Shown here: one piece after another, positions 44,419 through 52,181 of the stretch
How the letters are laid out: each line of letters begins with the position of its first letter
Position numbering within the stretch: position 1 is the stretch's first letter
DNA from: Bradyrhizobiaceae bacterium
Lineage (GTDB): Bacteria; Pseudomonadota; Alphaproteobacteria; Rhizobiales; Xanthobacteraceae
DNA: 64,000 bases
Direction: 5' to 3'
NCBI GenBank assembly: GCA_020853885.1
Contig: JADYXZ010000021.1
Coordinates: 62,001 to 126,000, forward strand
The notes under the pieces: generated by a model
What the model saw: only the letters and a program-made list of their open reading frames with translations
Database searches by the model: none
Told to the model about the DNA's origin: nothing
Translations under genes and position numbers: made by a program

Positions 44419-45846
44419 ATGAAACGTTGTGATGGCGTCGTCCGCCTGGTCCACCAATGGATCGAGAACGGCACACTCACGCCCGGATGCAAAGCGCCTT
44501 CCGTGCGACAGATGAGCCGGATCACCGGCTACAGCATGTCCACCGTCCACAACGCTTACGGAATGCTGGAAAGCGCCGGTGTTTTCGTCGCCCAGCCGCG
44601 ATCCGGCTTCTACATCGACAAGCTTACCCATGTCAGCGAGGAATGCGTTCCGACCCAGCGCGAAGCTAATCTTGACGAGGCAAAGGAAATCTCGATCGAC
44701 ACGCTGACGCTTCGCCTGTTTGCCTCCTGGAGCAACAGCGAACTGCAGCACTTCGGGGCGGTCTATGCGAGCGGCGACCTGTTTCCTGTCGATGAACTGA
44801 ACCGACATTTCCGCCGGATCCTGCGATGCTCCTCGAGCAAGCGCGGGCAGAATCATTCTATGACGGCGCAAGGGCATCTGGCTCTACGCGAAGCTATTGT
44901 CCGGCGCTACGTGGAACACGGTATCGCAATCAGCCCGGCGGAAATCGTTCTCACCGCCGGCGGCATGCAAGGGATCAATCTCTGTCTCAATGTCCTGACC
45001 AAGCCGGGCGACACGGTGCTCATCGAATCGCCTTCGATGTTTCCAATCTTCACGGCTCTGGAGCATCGCGGGCTTCGAGCCGTCGAAATCTCCTACTCAC
45101 CCGAACGGGGTCTCGATCCCGACGAGTTCGAATACCTGATCGACCGGCACAATGTCCGCGCCTGCGTACTGATGCCAACGCACCATTTCCCCACTGGCGT
45201 CTCAACGCCGCCGGACGCGGTTCGGCGCATCGTGCAGATGGCCGCGAAGAGAAATCTGCCCATTATCGAGAACGGCGGATACATGGATTTGCACTATGGA
45301 TCACACTGCGCCTCGACCCTGAAGCGTTTTGACGAGGCGGGCCTCGTTCTCCAGATCGGCAGCTTCTCAAACACCTTGGCTCCCGGCTATGGAATTGGCT
45401 GGCTGGTTCCGGGACGCTTCCTTGAGCAAATCATCCTGATGAAGTTCGCCAGCAATCTTATCAGCGGCGACGTATTTCAACGCGCTATCGCCGAGTATAT
45501 GCAGAGCGGCAGTTTCGACCGCCATCTGCGCGCCTTGCGCCGAAGGCTGCACGCCCGCATGAGCGAGGGGCTGCAGTTGCTTTCGGAGTATCTTCCGCCA
45601 GGGTGCCGTTTCCATACGCCTTCGGGCGGCTTCATGTGCTGGGTCGAAGGCCCTTCCAATTTCGATGCGGTCGCGGCTTCGCGTGCCGCCTTGCGGCGCG
45701 GCGTTGGACTTCCGCCGGGACCTGTCTTCTCCGTCCGCGAGGCATTCGGAAATTTTGTCGGGCTCAACTTTTCGTTCGCGTGGGACAACTACGCCCGAAT
45801 ACGCCTGAAGGTGATCGGAGATCTGATCGCTGCGCACTCGCGATAG
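44419..45846 (+). CDS. MocR/YdcR-type regulator with a degenerate PLP site
   Basis: 475 residues. N-terminal GntR-type winged helix (about 5-70: PSVRQMSRITGYSMSTVHNA, FVAQPRSGFYI). Fold-I aminotransferase-like domain (about 105-470) with GHLALREAIVRRYVEHGI, TAGGMQGINLCLNVL and PTHHFPTGVSTP. The PLP residues differ from the family: EDDxYxD is ENGGYMD (Asn285 for the Asp that meets the ring nitrogen), GSFSKTLAPGYRIGW is GSFSNTLAPGYGIGW (Asn318 for the Schiff-base Lys, Gly325 for the phosphate Arg). It probably cannot hold PLP covalently and may sense another ligand. GGGAGG precedes ATG by 8 nt. Divergent from the swivel/Liv operon and convergent with the ATP-grasp gene. Confidence 0.9.
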   Translation: MKRCDGVVRLVHQWIENGTLTPGCKAPSVRQMSRITGYSMSTVHNAYGMLESAGVFVAQPRSGFYIDKLTHVSEECVPTQREANLDEAKEISIDTLTLRLFASWSNSELQHFGAVYASGDLFPVDELNRHFRRILRCSSSKRGQNHSMTAQGHLALREAIVRRYVEHGIAISPAEIVLTAGGMQGINLCLNVLTKPGDTVLIESPSMFPIFTALEHRGLRAVEISYSPERGLDPDEFEYLIDRHNVRACVLMPTHHFPTGVSTPPDAVRRIVQMAAKRNLPIIENGGYMDLHYGSHCASTLKRFDEAGLVLQIGSFSNTLAPGYGIGWLVPGRFLEQIILMKFASNLISGDVFQRAIAEYMQSGSFDRHLRALRRRLHARMSEGLQLLSEYLPPGCRFHTPSGGFMCWVEGPSNFDAVAASRAALRRGVGLPPGPVFSVREAFGNFVGLNFSFAWDNYARIRLKVIGDLIAAHSR

Positions 45847-45866
45847 GACAAACCTGATTGCGCCTG

Positions 45867-46937
45867 TCAACTCCGGCGGGCGCCGCCTAAACCCATTCCG
45901 TATTTGGTTGCGTAATCCAACGCGTTCCATCGAGGCGCCGCCGATTCGGCCTGCACATGATCGATGGCCGTGATCGGCCGCACCTGCACGACCGCAACGC
46001 GACCGGCAGCCTGCCACGGATTCTCGATGACCCATTCCAAATCCACGGGATAGCCGTATCGGCCTTCTACATCGCGGACCGTGCGCCACAATGCGTCGAT
46101 CATGTCGTCCGTCAAACAAGGAGCGCGGCGAAATCGCTCGGGTGTGTTGCGCTCGGCGACCTTACCGTGCGCGGGGTCGAATGCCGAGACCAGTTTCTTA
46201 TCTCCGACTCTGTAGTCGATGATGCGGCCGTCCGACTTATCGATTTCGATGTGATCGGGTTCCACGAGCCCCTGCACAAGCGCCTCGCCCAGCCCCCATG
46301 TTCCCTCGATGACAATGCGGTCCCGCTTGCCGGTGACAGGATGCGCGGAAAATCCCACGCCAGCGCACCTTGCGTGCAACAGACGCAGCACTCCGACGCC
46401 CATCGGCGTTTCGCGATGATGCTGCTTGCGCCGGAGACGATAACTCAACGCGCGTTCGGCAAACAGGCTGCTCCAGGCTTTCCGCACGGCGTCCAGGACA
46501 TTGTCCGCACCCATGATGCCGAGATAGCTCTCGTATTGTCCGGCATAGCTCGCGCCGGCGGAGTCCTCCCCCGTCGCCGAGCTTCGCACGGCTACCGCCA
46601 AGTCGATTTGACCGTGCCGGAAGCACAATTCCTCATAGGCGCTGACCAGAGCGTTGCTCAGCGACGCCTCAAATGGAGATTGCTCGATCAGTTGCCGGAT
46701 GCTGGCTGAGGCACGCTCGATGGGAACCGTGTCGTTGGGATCTTCAATGGCCGCCATCTCACTTTCGATCCGACTCCCCAACCCGCTCGCATCGATGAAT
46801 TGCTGGAACGCGGCGACCGTAACGGCAAAGCCATCAGGCACCTCAAATCCATGCCGACGCAACGCACCCAGCCGGGCCATCTTTGGCCCTGCATGCGCAC
46901 AATCAGCATCGTCAAGATCGTCAATCCAGCGAAGCAT
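45867..46937 (-). CDS. PEP-synthase/PPDK N-terminal ATP-grasp protein (phenylphosphate synthase beta-like)
   Basis: 356 residues, equal to the PPDK_N domain alone. KMARLGALRRHGFEVPDGFA near the N-terminus, AVRSSATGEDSAGASYAGQY (about 120-140), AGVGFSAHPVTGKRDRIVIE, WGLGEALVQGLVEPDHIEID, LEWVIENPW and VVQVRPITA at the end of the ATP-binding fold. The usual N-terminal G-G-K is replaced by A-G-P-K. There is no swivel or PEP/pyruvate domain, so the phosphoryl acceptor must be the histidine protein at 42257-43969. It ends 20 bp from the convergent mocR-like gene and starts divergent from the MetE-like pair. Confidence 0.88.
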   Translation of the reverse strand: MLRWIDDLDDADCAHAGPKMARLGALRRHGFEVPDGFAVTVAAFQQFIDASGLGSRIESEMAAIEDPNDTVPIERASASIRQLIEQSPFEASLSNALVSAYEELCFRHGQIDLAVAVRSSATGEDSAGASYAGQYESYLGIMGADNVLDAVRKAWSSLFAERALSYRLRRKQHHRETPMGVGVLRLLHARCAGVGFSAHPVTGKRDRIVIEGTWGLGEALVQGLVEPDHIEIDKSDGRIIDYRVGDKKLVSAFDPAHGKVAERNTPERFRRAPCLTDDMIDALWRTVRDVEGRYGYPVDLEWVIENPWQAAGRVAVVQVRPITAIDHVQAESAAPRWNALDYATKYGMGLGGARRS

Positions 46938-47307
46938 GAAGCCGTCCCGTCTTTTAAACGCGACATCGCCATCTTGGCCGTTTCGAGAAATTGTTCAAGT
47001 GGATGTCACTTGACGCGCAGGATATGCGACATGGGGCCTCGATACGCGACGACGTGCAATCGTATTTGCGCAGACAGTAATGATTGATTCTCACCTGCAC
47101 AGAATTAAGCGCGGAACAGTTGCCGCAAGATTCAAGCAGTACAGATCAACATACAAACGCGTTTCAGGATTTTTTGAGCGATCTCGCGCGACTGCTTATT
47201 GAAGGACAATCGAACGGGTGTTAACAGCGCAATGATCGGCGGCGAAAATTTGCCAAGTCAAATTGCCAACGATCACGTGCTTGAAAATGATGTCGAGGGA
47301 ATTGCAG
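46938..47307. other. Divergent regulatory region upstream of the MetE-like pair
   Basis: 370 bp, clearly more AT-rich than the flanking genes. Contains the palindrome at 46995-47013 and must hold promoters for the ATP-grasp gene and the MetE-like genes. Confidence 0.5.
46995..47013. promoter_or_regulatory. 19-bp palindrome, candidate operator
   Basis: TCAAGTG, spacer GATGT, CACTTGA: perfect 7-bp arms, 57 bp upstream of the ATP-grasp start. No second copy found by eye near the swivel operon. Confidence 0.4.
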
Positions 47308-48417
47308 ATGTCCAGAACGAAACCTCCGTTTCGTGCCGATCATGTCGGCAGTCTGCTTCGGCCACGCGAGATCAAGATTGCGCGCGCTCACCGTGAGCGA
47401 TGCGAGATCAGCGCAGAGGAGCTGACGACAATCGAAGATCGTGCAATCGAGCGTGTCATCACAAAGCAGGAGGCAATCGGCCTGAAGTCCGCCACCGATG
47501 GAGAACTGCGGCGCAGCTTCTGGAGCAGGGACTTCTTCCGTCATCTCGATAATGTCGAGACGTTCTCACCGCCTTTCGTGCGGCGATTTCAAGGTCAGCA
47601 GCCGAAAACGCTTGCCCATCGTCCGACTGCGCGCCTTGGCAGCTTCAGTTCGCATCCGATGATCGACCATTTCAAATTTCTGAAGGCGCACACAAAGGCA
47701 ACGCCGAAGATGACGATCCCGGCGCCGAGCGCATTTCTGGCCTATCGCGGACGATCGGTGATCAGCGAGCAGATTTATCCCGACCTTGACGATTTCTATT
47801 GCGATCTCGGGGAAACCTACCGCAAGGTGATCAACGCTTTTGCGGATGCCGGCTGCCGCTATTTGCAGCTCGACGAGGTTTATATGATCGTGATCGTCGA
47901 CCCGCAGCAACGCAAGCTGTTCGAAGAGCACGGTAACGACGTCGACCGCCTGCCCTACATTTACGCGGACATGATCAACACCGGGATTTCCGAGATTCCC
48001 GAGGACATGGTGATCACGCTGCACCTGTGCCGCGGCAACTTCCGATCGACCTACCAAGGATCGGGCGGATACGACGCGATCGCCGATGTGCTATTCAACA
48101 AAATCAACGCGCATGCTTATTTCATGGAGTACGACACCGATCGTGCCGGAGGCTTTGAGCCCTTACGGCTTGTCCCCAAAGGGAAAACCGTCGTTCTGGG
48201 ACTGATCACGTCGAAAACGGGCATCCTCGAATCGAAAGATGAAATCAAGCGACGGATCGAGGCAGCAACGAAATATATCGATATCGATCAACTATGCCTG
48301 AGCCCACAATGCGGCTTTGCCAGCACCGAAGAGGGCAACCTTCTCACCGAGGACGAGCAATGGGCGAAGCTTGAACTGGCCGTCGAGATTGCAGAAGAGG
48401 TGTGGGGTTCTGTCTGA
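47308..48417 (+). CDS. MetE-like (cobalamin-independent methionine synthase II family) protein 1
   Basis: About 369 residues, equal to the C-terminal catalytic barrel of MetE. FRADHVGSLLRPREI start; zinc ligands in LHLCRGNF (His and Cys), FMEYD (Glu) and LSPQCGFAST (Cys). QLDEVYM is the substrate region. Stand-alone proteins of this size include epoxyalkane:CoM transferase and putative methyl- or alkyl-thiol transferases; they lack the MetE folate-helping N-terminal half. GAGGGA lies 7 nt before ATG. 18 bp before the second MetE-like gene. Confidence 0.92.
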   Translation: MSRTKPPFRADHVGSLLRPREIKIARAHRERCEISAEELTTIEDRAIERVITKQEAIGLKSATDGELRRSFWSRDFFRHLDNVETFSPPFVRRFQGQQPKTLAHRPTARLGSFSSHPMIDHFKFLKAHTKATPKMTIPAPSAFLAYRGRSVISEQIYPDLDDFYCDLGETYRKVINAFADAGCRYLQLDEVYMIVIVDPQQRKLFEEHGNDVDRLPYIYADMINTGISEIPEDMVITLHLCRGNFRSTYQGSGGYDAIADVLFNKINAHAYFMEYDTDRAGGFEPLRLVPKGKTVVLGLITSKTGILESKDEIKRRIEAATKYIDIDQLCLSPQCGFASTEEGNLLTEDEQWAKLELAVEIAEEVWGSV

Positions 48418-48435
48418 GATCGAAAGAGGCATGCA

Positions 48436-49638
48436 GTGAGCGCGCAGCGGAGCATCGATCGGATTCTAACAACGCATGTCGGCAGCTTGGTGCGGCCGCC
48501 GGAGCTTGTCTCTTTCATGCGCGCGAAACTGCAAGGCGAACCGCTCGACGAGCGGGCGTTCTCCGATTGCGTGGAGCGGTCGATCAGCCAGGTCGTGCGG
48601 CGACAGGTGGACGCCGGCATCGATATCGTCAGTGACGGCGAATACGGCAAGTCGAATTGGTACCGTTACGTGCTCGATCGCCTGGGCGGGTTCGAGCACC
48701 GCGCCATGCCCGGCGAAAAGCCGAAGCCCAACCCCTCCAGCGGCAATGACTTCGAACGCTTTCGAGATTTCTATCTCGAGCACAACAAGACCCAGCAATC
48801 GAGTGGGTCCGATGGCCGTTGGATCGTTACCGGACCTATCATCTATCACGGTCATGCGGCCGTCCAGCGCGACATCGACACGCTCAAGAAGGCAATTGCG
48901 GGCGCCGGGGCGTATGCCGGATTCCTGCCGGTGGTGGCCCCCGCCAGCGTGCTGTCGGACCTGAAGGACGAGTATTACGGAGACGAGGAAAAACTTAGTT
49001 TCGCGCTCGCCGACGCCTTGCGCAACGAGTACCGGATGATCGCCGACGCCGGGTTGATCGTCCAAATCGACGACGCATGGCTCGCGGCGAAGTACGACCG
49101 AATGGTGCCGCCGGGAACGCTTGCAGACTACCGCAAATGGGCGGAGATCAAAATTGCCGCGCTCAATCACGCCCTGCGCGGCATTCCCGAGGAGCAGACG
49201 CGATATCATGTCTGTTGGGGCAGTTGGAACGGGCCGCACACGACCGACGTGCCGCTCGAGGACATCGTCGATCTGCTGCTGCAGGTGCGCGTGGGTGGCT
49301 ATTCAATCGAGGCAGCGAATCCGCGACACGAGCACGAGTGGCGGGTTTGGGAGACGGTCGAACTGCCCGCCGGAAAGGTGCTGGTGCCGGGGCTCATCAG
49401 CCACGCGACCAATATCGTGGAGCATCCCAAGCTGGTCGCCGAACGCATCGTCCGATTTGCGCGTTTGGTTGGACGTGAGAACGTCATCGCGAGCAGCGAC
49501 TGTGGTTTCGCGCAGGGTGTCTTCTATCAGCGTGTCCACCCTTCCATCATGTGGGCGAAGCTTGAAGCGCTTGCAGAGGGAGCACGGCTGGCGAGCGCGG
49601 AGCTGTGGGGAAAGACAAACGTCCGAATGCCGGCCTGA
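48436..49638 (+). CDS. MetE-like (cobalamin-independent methionine synthase II family) protein 2
   Basis: 400 residues. LTTHVGSLVRPPELVSFMRA start, VSDGEYGKSNWYRYVLDRLG, zinc ligands in RYHVCWGSWNGPH (His, Cys), YSIEAANPRHEHE (Glu) and VIASSDCGFAQG (Cys). Though in tandem with protein 1, the two differ enough (loops around the zinc site, length) to suggest different substrates or a heteromer. GTG start with AGAGG about 8 nt upstream. Reaction likely a zinc-thiolate alkyl transfer or C-S/C-O cleavage (family inference). Confidence 0.92.
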   Translation: MSAQRSIDRILTTHVGSLVRPPELVSFMRAKLQGEPLDERAFSDCVERSISQVVRRQVDAGIDIVSDGEYGKSNWYRYVLDRLGGFEHRAMPGEKPKPNPSSGNDFERFRDFYLEHNKTQQSSGSDGRWIVTGPIIYHGHAAVQRDIDTLKKAIAGAGAYAGFLPVVAPASVLSDLKDEYYGDEEKLSFALADALRNEYRMIADAGLIVQIDDAWLAAKYDRMVPPGTLADYRKWAEIKIAALNHALRGIPEEQTRYHVCWGSWNGPHTTDVPLEDIVDLLLQVRVGGYSIEAANPRHEHEWRVWETVELPAGKVLVPGLISHATNIVEHPKLVAERIVRFARLVGRENVIASSDCGFAQGVFYQRVHPSIMWAKLEALAEGARLASAELWGKTNVRMPA

Positions 49639-50069
49639 CTGCGCGCGGAGCGGTGCGCAACACCTCTTATGAAGGCAGTTGGCCTTGCCCAAGAAGAGAT
49701 CAAAAAGAAATCCGCTCTTGCACTCACCTGTTAGATTGGTTTCCCTGAAATCTCCTTTATCAGATTCTTATATGCCGCGTCGATTTAGATCGCTCGAAAA
49801 ACATCTCTTGCAACTCCACTTCTTAATCTCCAAGATATTATTGCCTTGCGTGAGATCAGTAGGGCGTGAATGCGCCGGCTATGGGGTCGAAAGCATCGCT
49901 CCCTGTGCCGCATGGGCGGCAATCTGATGTAGCGCATCAAGGAAGGGCGTTCGCCTGAAGGGCAGAGACACCGGCATGGCGCGGATCTCGCGAAAATTCG
50001 CGGGTCGCGCCTTTTAAGTCTCTATGTGGCGCTCCCGCAGCCAATCCAACTCACGCTCGGGAGCACCTA
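49639..50069. other. Gene-poor stretch with decayed sequence
   Basis: No intact gene. Contains the hairpin at 49978-50011 and leads into a ParB-like remnant. Confidence 0.4.
49978..50015 (+). terminator. Hairpin followed by TTTT
   Basis: Outer stem GGCGCG/CGCGCC and inner stem CGCG/CGCG around AAAATT, then TTTTAA. Looks like an intrinsic terminator, but it lies 340 bp from the upstream stop, so it may instead be chance in decayed DNA. Confidence 0.3.
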
Positions 50070-50152
50070 AGCTGGACCTGAGACTCGAACAGATTCCAAT
50101 CACCACGCTGCGACCGTGTACCGGAAACGCGCGAACTCACTCTCAGAAAGGC
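50070..50152 (+). pseudogene. Fragment of a ParB-like nuclease/DNA-modification protein
   Basis: Reads LRLEQIPITTLRPCTGNART followed by HSQKG, which matches the N-terminal ParB/Srx motif (L-x-P-x-x-x-N-A-R-T-H-S) of DNA-methylase and plasmid/phage proteins. The frame then loses resemblance. A remnant of a mobile element cargo gene. Confidence 0.5.
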
Positions 50153-50166
50153 GTTGAATCCTTCAC

Positions 50167-50376
50167 TCATCGTGCCCCGGCCTTTTCCGCCGCCCGCTCG
50201 TGCAGCCCGCGCATGAAGATGCACTTGACCTCGACGTATTCGTCGAAAGCTTCCTGACGCATCAAAAGCCTGCCAATCTCGGTCGAGCCCATGCGGGTGA
50301 TGCCGCGCACATCGGTGTTGGATACCGCGTAGTCGATCTCCGCCATGCGTAGAAGATTCCTGTTCTTCAGTTGCAT
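50167..50376 (-). pseudogene. Aldehyde dehydrogenase remnant with a large internal deletion
   Basis: About 69 residues. TDVRGITRMGSTEIGRLLMR resembles the ALDH motif around F-T-G-S-T-E-V-G, and directly after it EAFDEYVEVKCIFMRG resembles the ALDH C-terminal D-E-Y-x-E-V-K. About 200 residues between them, including the catalytic Cys and Glu, are missing. A dead gene on the same strand as the catabolic operon upstream. Confidence 0.6.
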
Positions 50377-50413
50377 AACGCTTTCCGCAATCTGCGACGG
50401 CGCGGATTGCGCC

Positions 50414-51316
50414 TCACGGCTTTCCGACCACCCGCTGCTTTGCGGCCATACGCAAGGCATCGATCAGCTCGCTGTCGTTGCGGTCGCCGACGCCGAGCTC
50501 GACCATCTGTCCGAACACCTGCTTCGTGGCGTGCCCGAGCACCGACTGCGCCCCGCGCTCCTCGATCAGCCTGATGCCGTAGTCCACGTCCTTGATCCGC
50601 ATCCGGCCGGAGAACTGGATCGGATCTTCGTGCTTGTTTTCTGCCATGTAGCGCGAGTGGCGCACGACATGCGGGCTGCCGGTCGCCCCGGTCGAGAACG
50701 CTTCAGCCGCGACCTTGACATCGATGCCGGCCGCCTCGCAGGCAAACATGCCTTCCGCCGTTGCTGCCACCTGGATCGCGCCCATGACGTTGTAAATAAG
50801 CTTGAAGGCGATGCCGCTGCCGACGCCGCCCATGTGCGTGACGCCGGCGCTGATCGCGCCGAGCGCCGGACGCAGCGTATCGACATCTTCACGCGTGCCG
50901 CCGGCGAAGACCTTCAGCTTGCCGGCTTCCGCCACGTCGGGGCGACCGGCAACGGGACAATCGAGAAAGCGTAGCCCCTTGGCGCTCGCCAGCTTCGCCA
51001 GGCTCTTAACCCAATCGATCGACACCGTCGAGGCTTCGACGGCATAGGCGCCGTGCTTGAGATCGCCCTGCAACACCCCCGCGCGGCCGTTCCAGCATTC
51101 GCGCGACGCCTCGTCATTGGTAAGGCTCGACATAATGATGTCGGCGCCGCTCGCGGCCTCCATGGGCGTCGCCGCAAGGCTAGCGCCGAACGCCTGCAAG
51201 GGACGCGCCTTCTCCTGCGAGCGGTTATAGACCGTCACCTTGTGCCCGCCCTTCAAGAAGTTCTTGATCATCGCGCTGCCCATCATGCCGGCGCCGAGAA
51301 ATGCAATGTTCGCCAC
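50414..51316 (-). CDS. NAD(P)-dependent 3-hydroxyisobutyrate dehydrogenase-family enzyme
   Basis: About 300 residues. Rossmann loop IAFLGAGMMGSAMIKNFL, NR-S cofactor region (VYNRSQEKARPL, suggesting NADP), substrate motif DCPVAGRPDVAEAGKLKVFA, and catalytic Lys in GVGSGIAFKLIYNVM. The beta-hydroxyacid dehydrogenase family oxidises 3-hydroxyacids or reduces semialdehydes. GTG 51316 has GAGGG 7 nt upstream; the longer frame to 51370 adds 18 unmatched residues. Last gene of the transhydroxylase operon, 63 bp after the crotonase gene; it could oxidise a hydroxyacid made by ring opening (inference). Confidence 0.93.
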   Translation of the reverse strand: MANIAFLGAGMMGSAMIKNFLKGGHKVTVYNRSQEKARPLQAFGASLAATPMEAASGADIIMSSLTNDEASRECWNGRAGVLQGDLKHGAYAVEASTVSIDWVKSLAKLASAKGLRFLDCPVAGRPDVAEAGKLKVFAGGTREDVDTLRPALGAISAGVTHMGGVGSGIAFKLIYNVMGAIQVAATAEGMFACEAAGIDVKVAAEAFSTGATGSPHVVRHSRYMAENKHEDPIQFSGRMRIKDVDYGIRLIEERGAQSVLGHATKQVFGQMVELGVGDRNDSELIDALRMAAKQRVVGKP

Positions 51317-51379
51317 GTTGCTGCCCTCAGGATTCAGAGTGTTGATGATTGGCCACGGAAGGACGCGCATTCCGCGCGG

Positions 51380-52174
51380 TCAATCCTTCCGGGTGATGCA
51401 CAGTCCCTCGAGCGCGAGGCCGTAGGGAAGAAGCTCGCTCATGCGCCGACGCAATTGCTCGGTGAGCAGGACGCGCGCATAGCGGCGGTTCAGCTCGGGC
51501 TGCTGCATGATCGCGCGTGCGAGTTCCCACGCGCGCGGCAACAGCCGCGCGCACGGCAGCACCTCGTTGACCAGCCCGGCCTCCAGTGCCTGCCGGGCAT
51601 CAATGACTTGGCCGGTCAAAAGGAAATAGCGGCCGCGGTTGAGGCCCATCACCATGGGAAAGACGACGTGCACGCCGTCGCCGGGCACGAGGCCGCCGAC
51701 GAAATGCGCCGAATCCTGAAAGCACGCGCTCTCGGCGGCGAGCACGATGTCGCACATCACCGGCAGCTCGGCGTGCCGCGTGGCAGGGCCGTTCACCGCC
51801 GCGATCATCGGCACGTCGATGGCAAGCATGTTGCTGTGAAGCCGGTTGGCCTCCCAGCCAAGCTCGCCCCAATCGTCCGGCGTCTGGTGGTGGTATTTGC
51901 GGTTCTCGACGGGGTCGGCGGCCGGCCCGGAAAATTCGTCGCCGGTGCCGGTCAGGATCACGACCTGGTTCCCGCGGTCGCGCCCGATGTGGTTGAAGGC
52001 GTCCTCAAGCTCCGCATGCGCCTTTCGCTCCCACCGCAGCGGTCCGCCGTCCGTGCCCAGCGTCATCTCGAGGATGCCGTCCTCGCGTCGCATCCGGATC
52101 GTCTCGTACTTGTCGCGATAGTCCGCAAAATTCGCGCGGAGCTTCGTCGCGACATAGCGCTTCAGATCGGACAT
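51380..52174 (-). CDS. Crotonase-fold hydrolase most like 6-oxocamphor (beta-diketone) hydrolase
   Basis: 264 residues. Crotonase landmarks QVVILTGTGDEFSG and IAAVNGPATRHAELPVMCDI. It resembles 6-oxocamphor hydrolase, as I remember that sequence, through VPGDGVHVVFPMVMGLNRGR, YFLLTGQVIDARQALEAGLV and the AHAELEDAF segment. The camphor enzyme's His45, His145 and Asp154 correspond to His53, His157 and Asp166 here with the same 9-residue spacing of the last two. No acyl-CoA oxyanion-type Glu pair of a hydratase is evident. Such enzymes split cyclic beta-diketones by retro-Claisen reaction without CoA. Start ATG 52174, 7 bp after the ThDP gene. Confidence 0.88.
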   Translation of the reverse strand: MSDLKRYVATKLRANFADYRDKYETIRMRREDGILEMTLGTDGGPLRWERKAHAELEDAFNHIGRDRGNQVVILTGTGDEFSGPAADPVENRKYHHQTPDDWGELGWEANRLHSNMLAIDVPMIAAVNGPATRHAELPVMCDIVLAAESACFQDSAHFVGGLVPGDGVHVVFPMVMGLNRGRYFLLTGQVIDARQALEAGLVNEVLPCARLLPRAWELARAIMQQPELNRRYARVLLTEQLRRRMSELLPYGLALEGLCITRKD

Positions 52175-52181
52175 CGCGGCG

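Noticed and set aside
49974-50014. Thirteen-codon frame MARISRKFAGRAF ending in the TTTTAA
   Set aside because: Too short, no ribosome site; the same bases form the hairpin and the sequence may be decayed.
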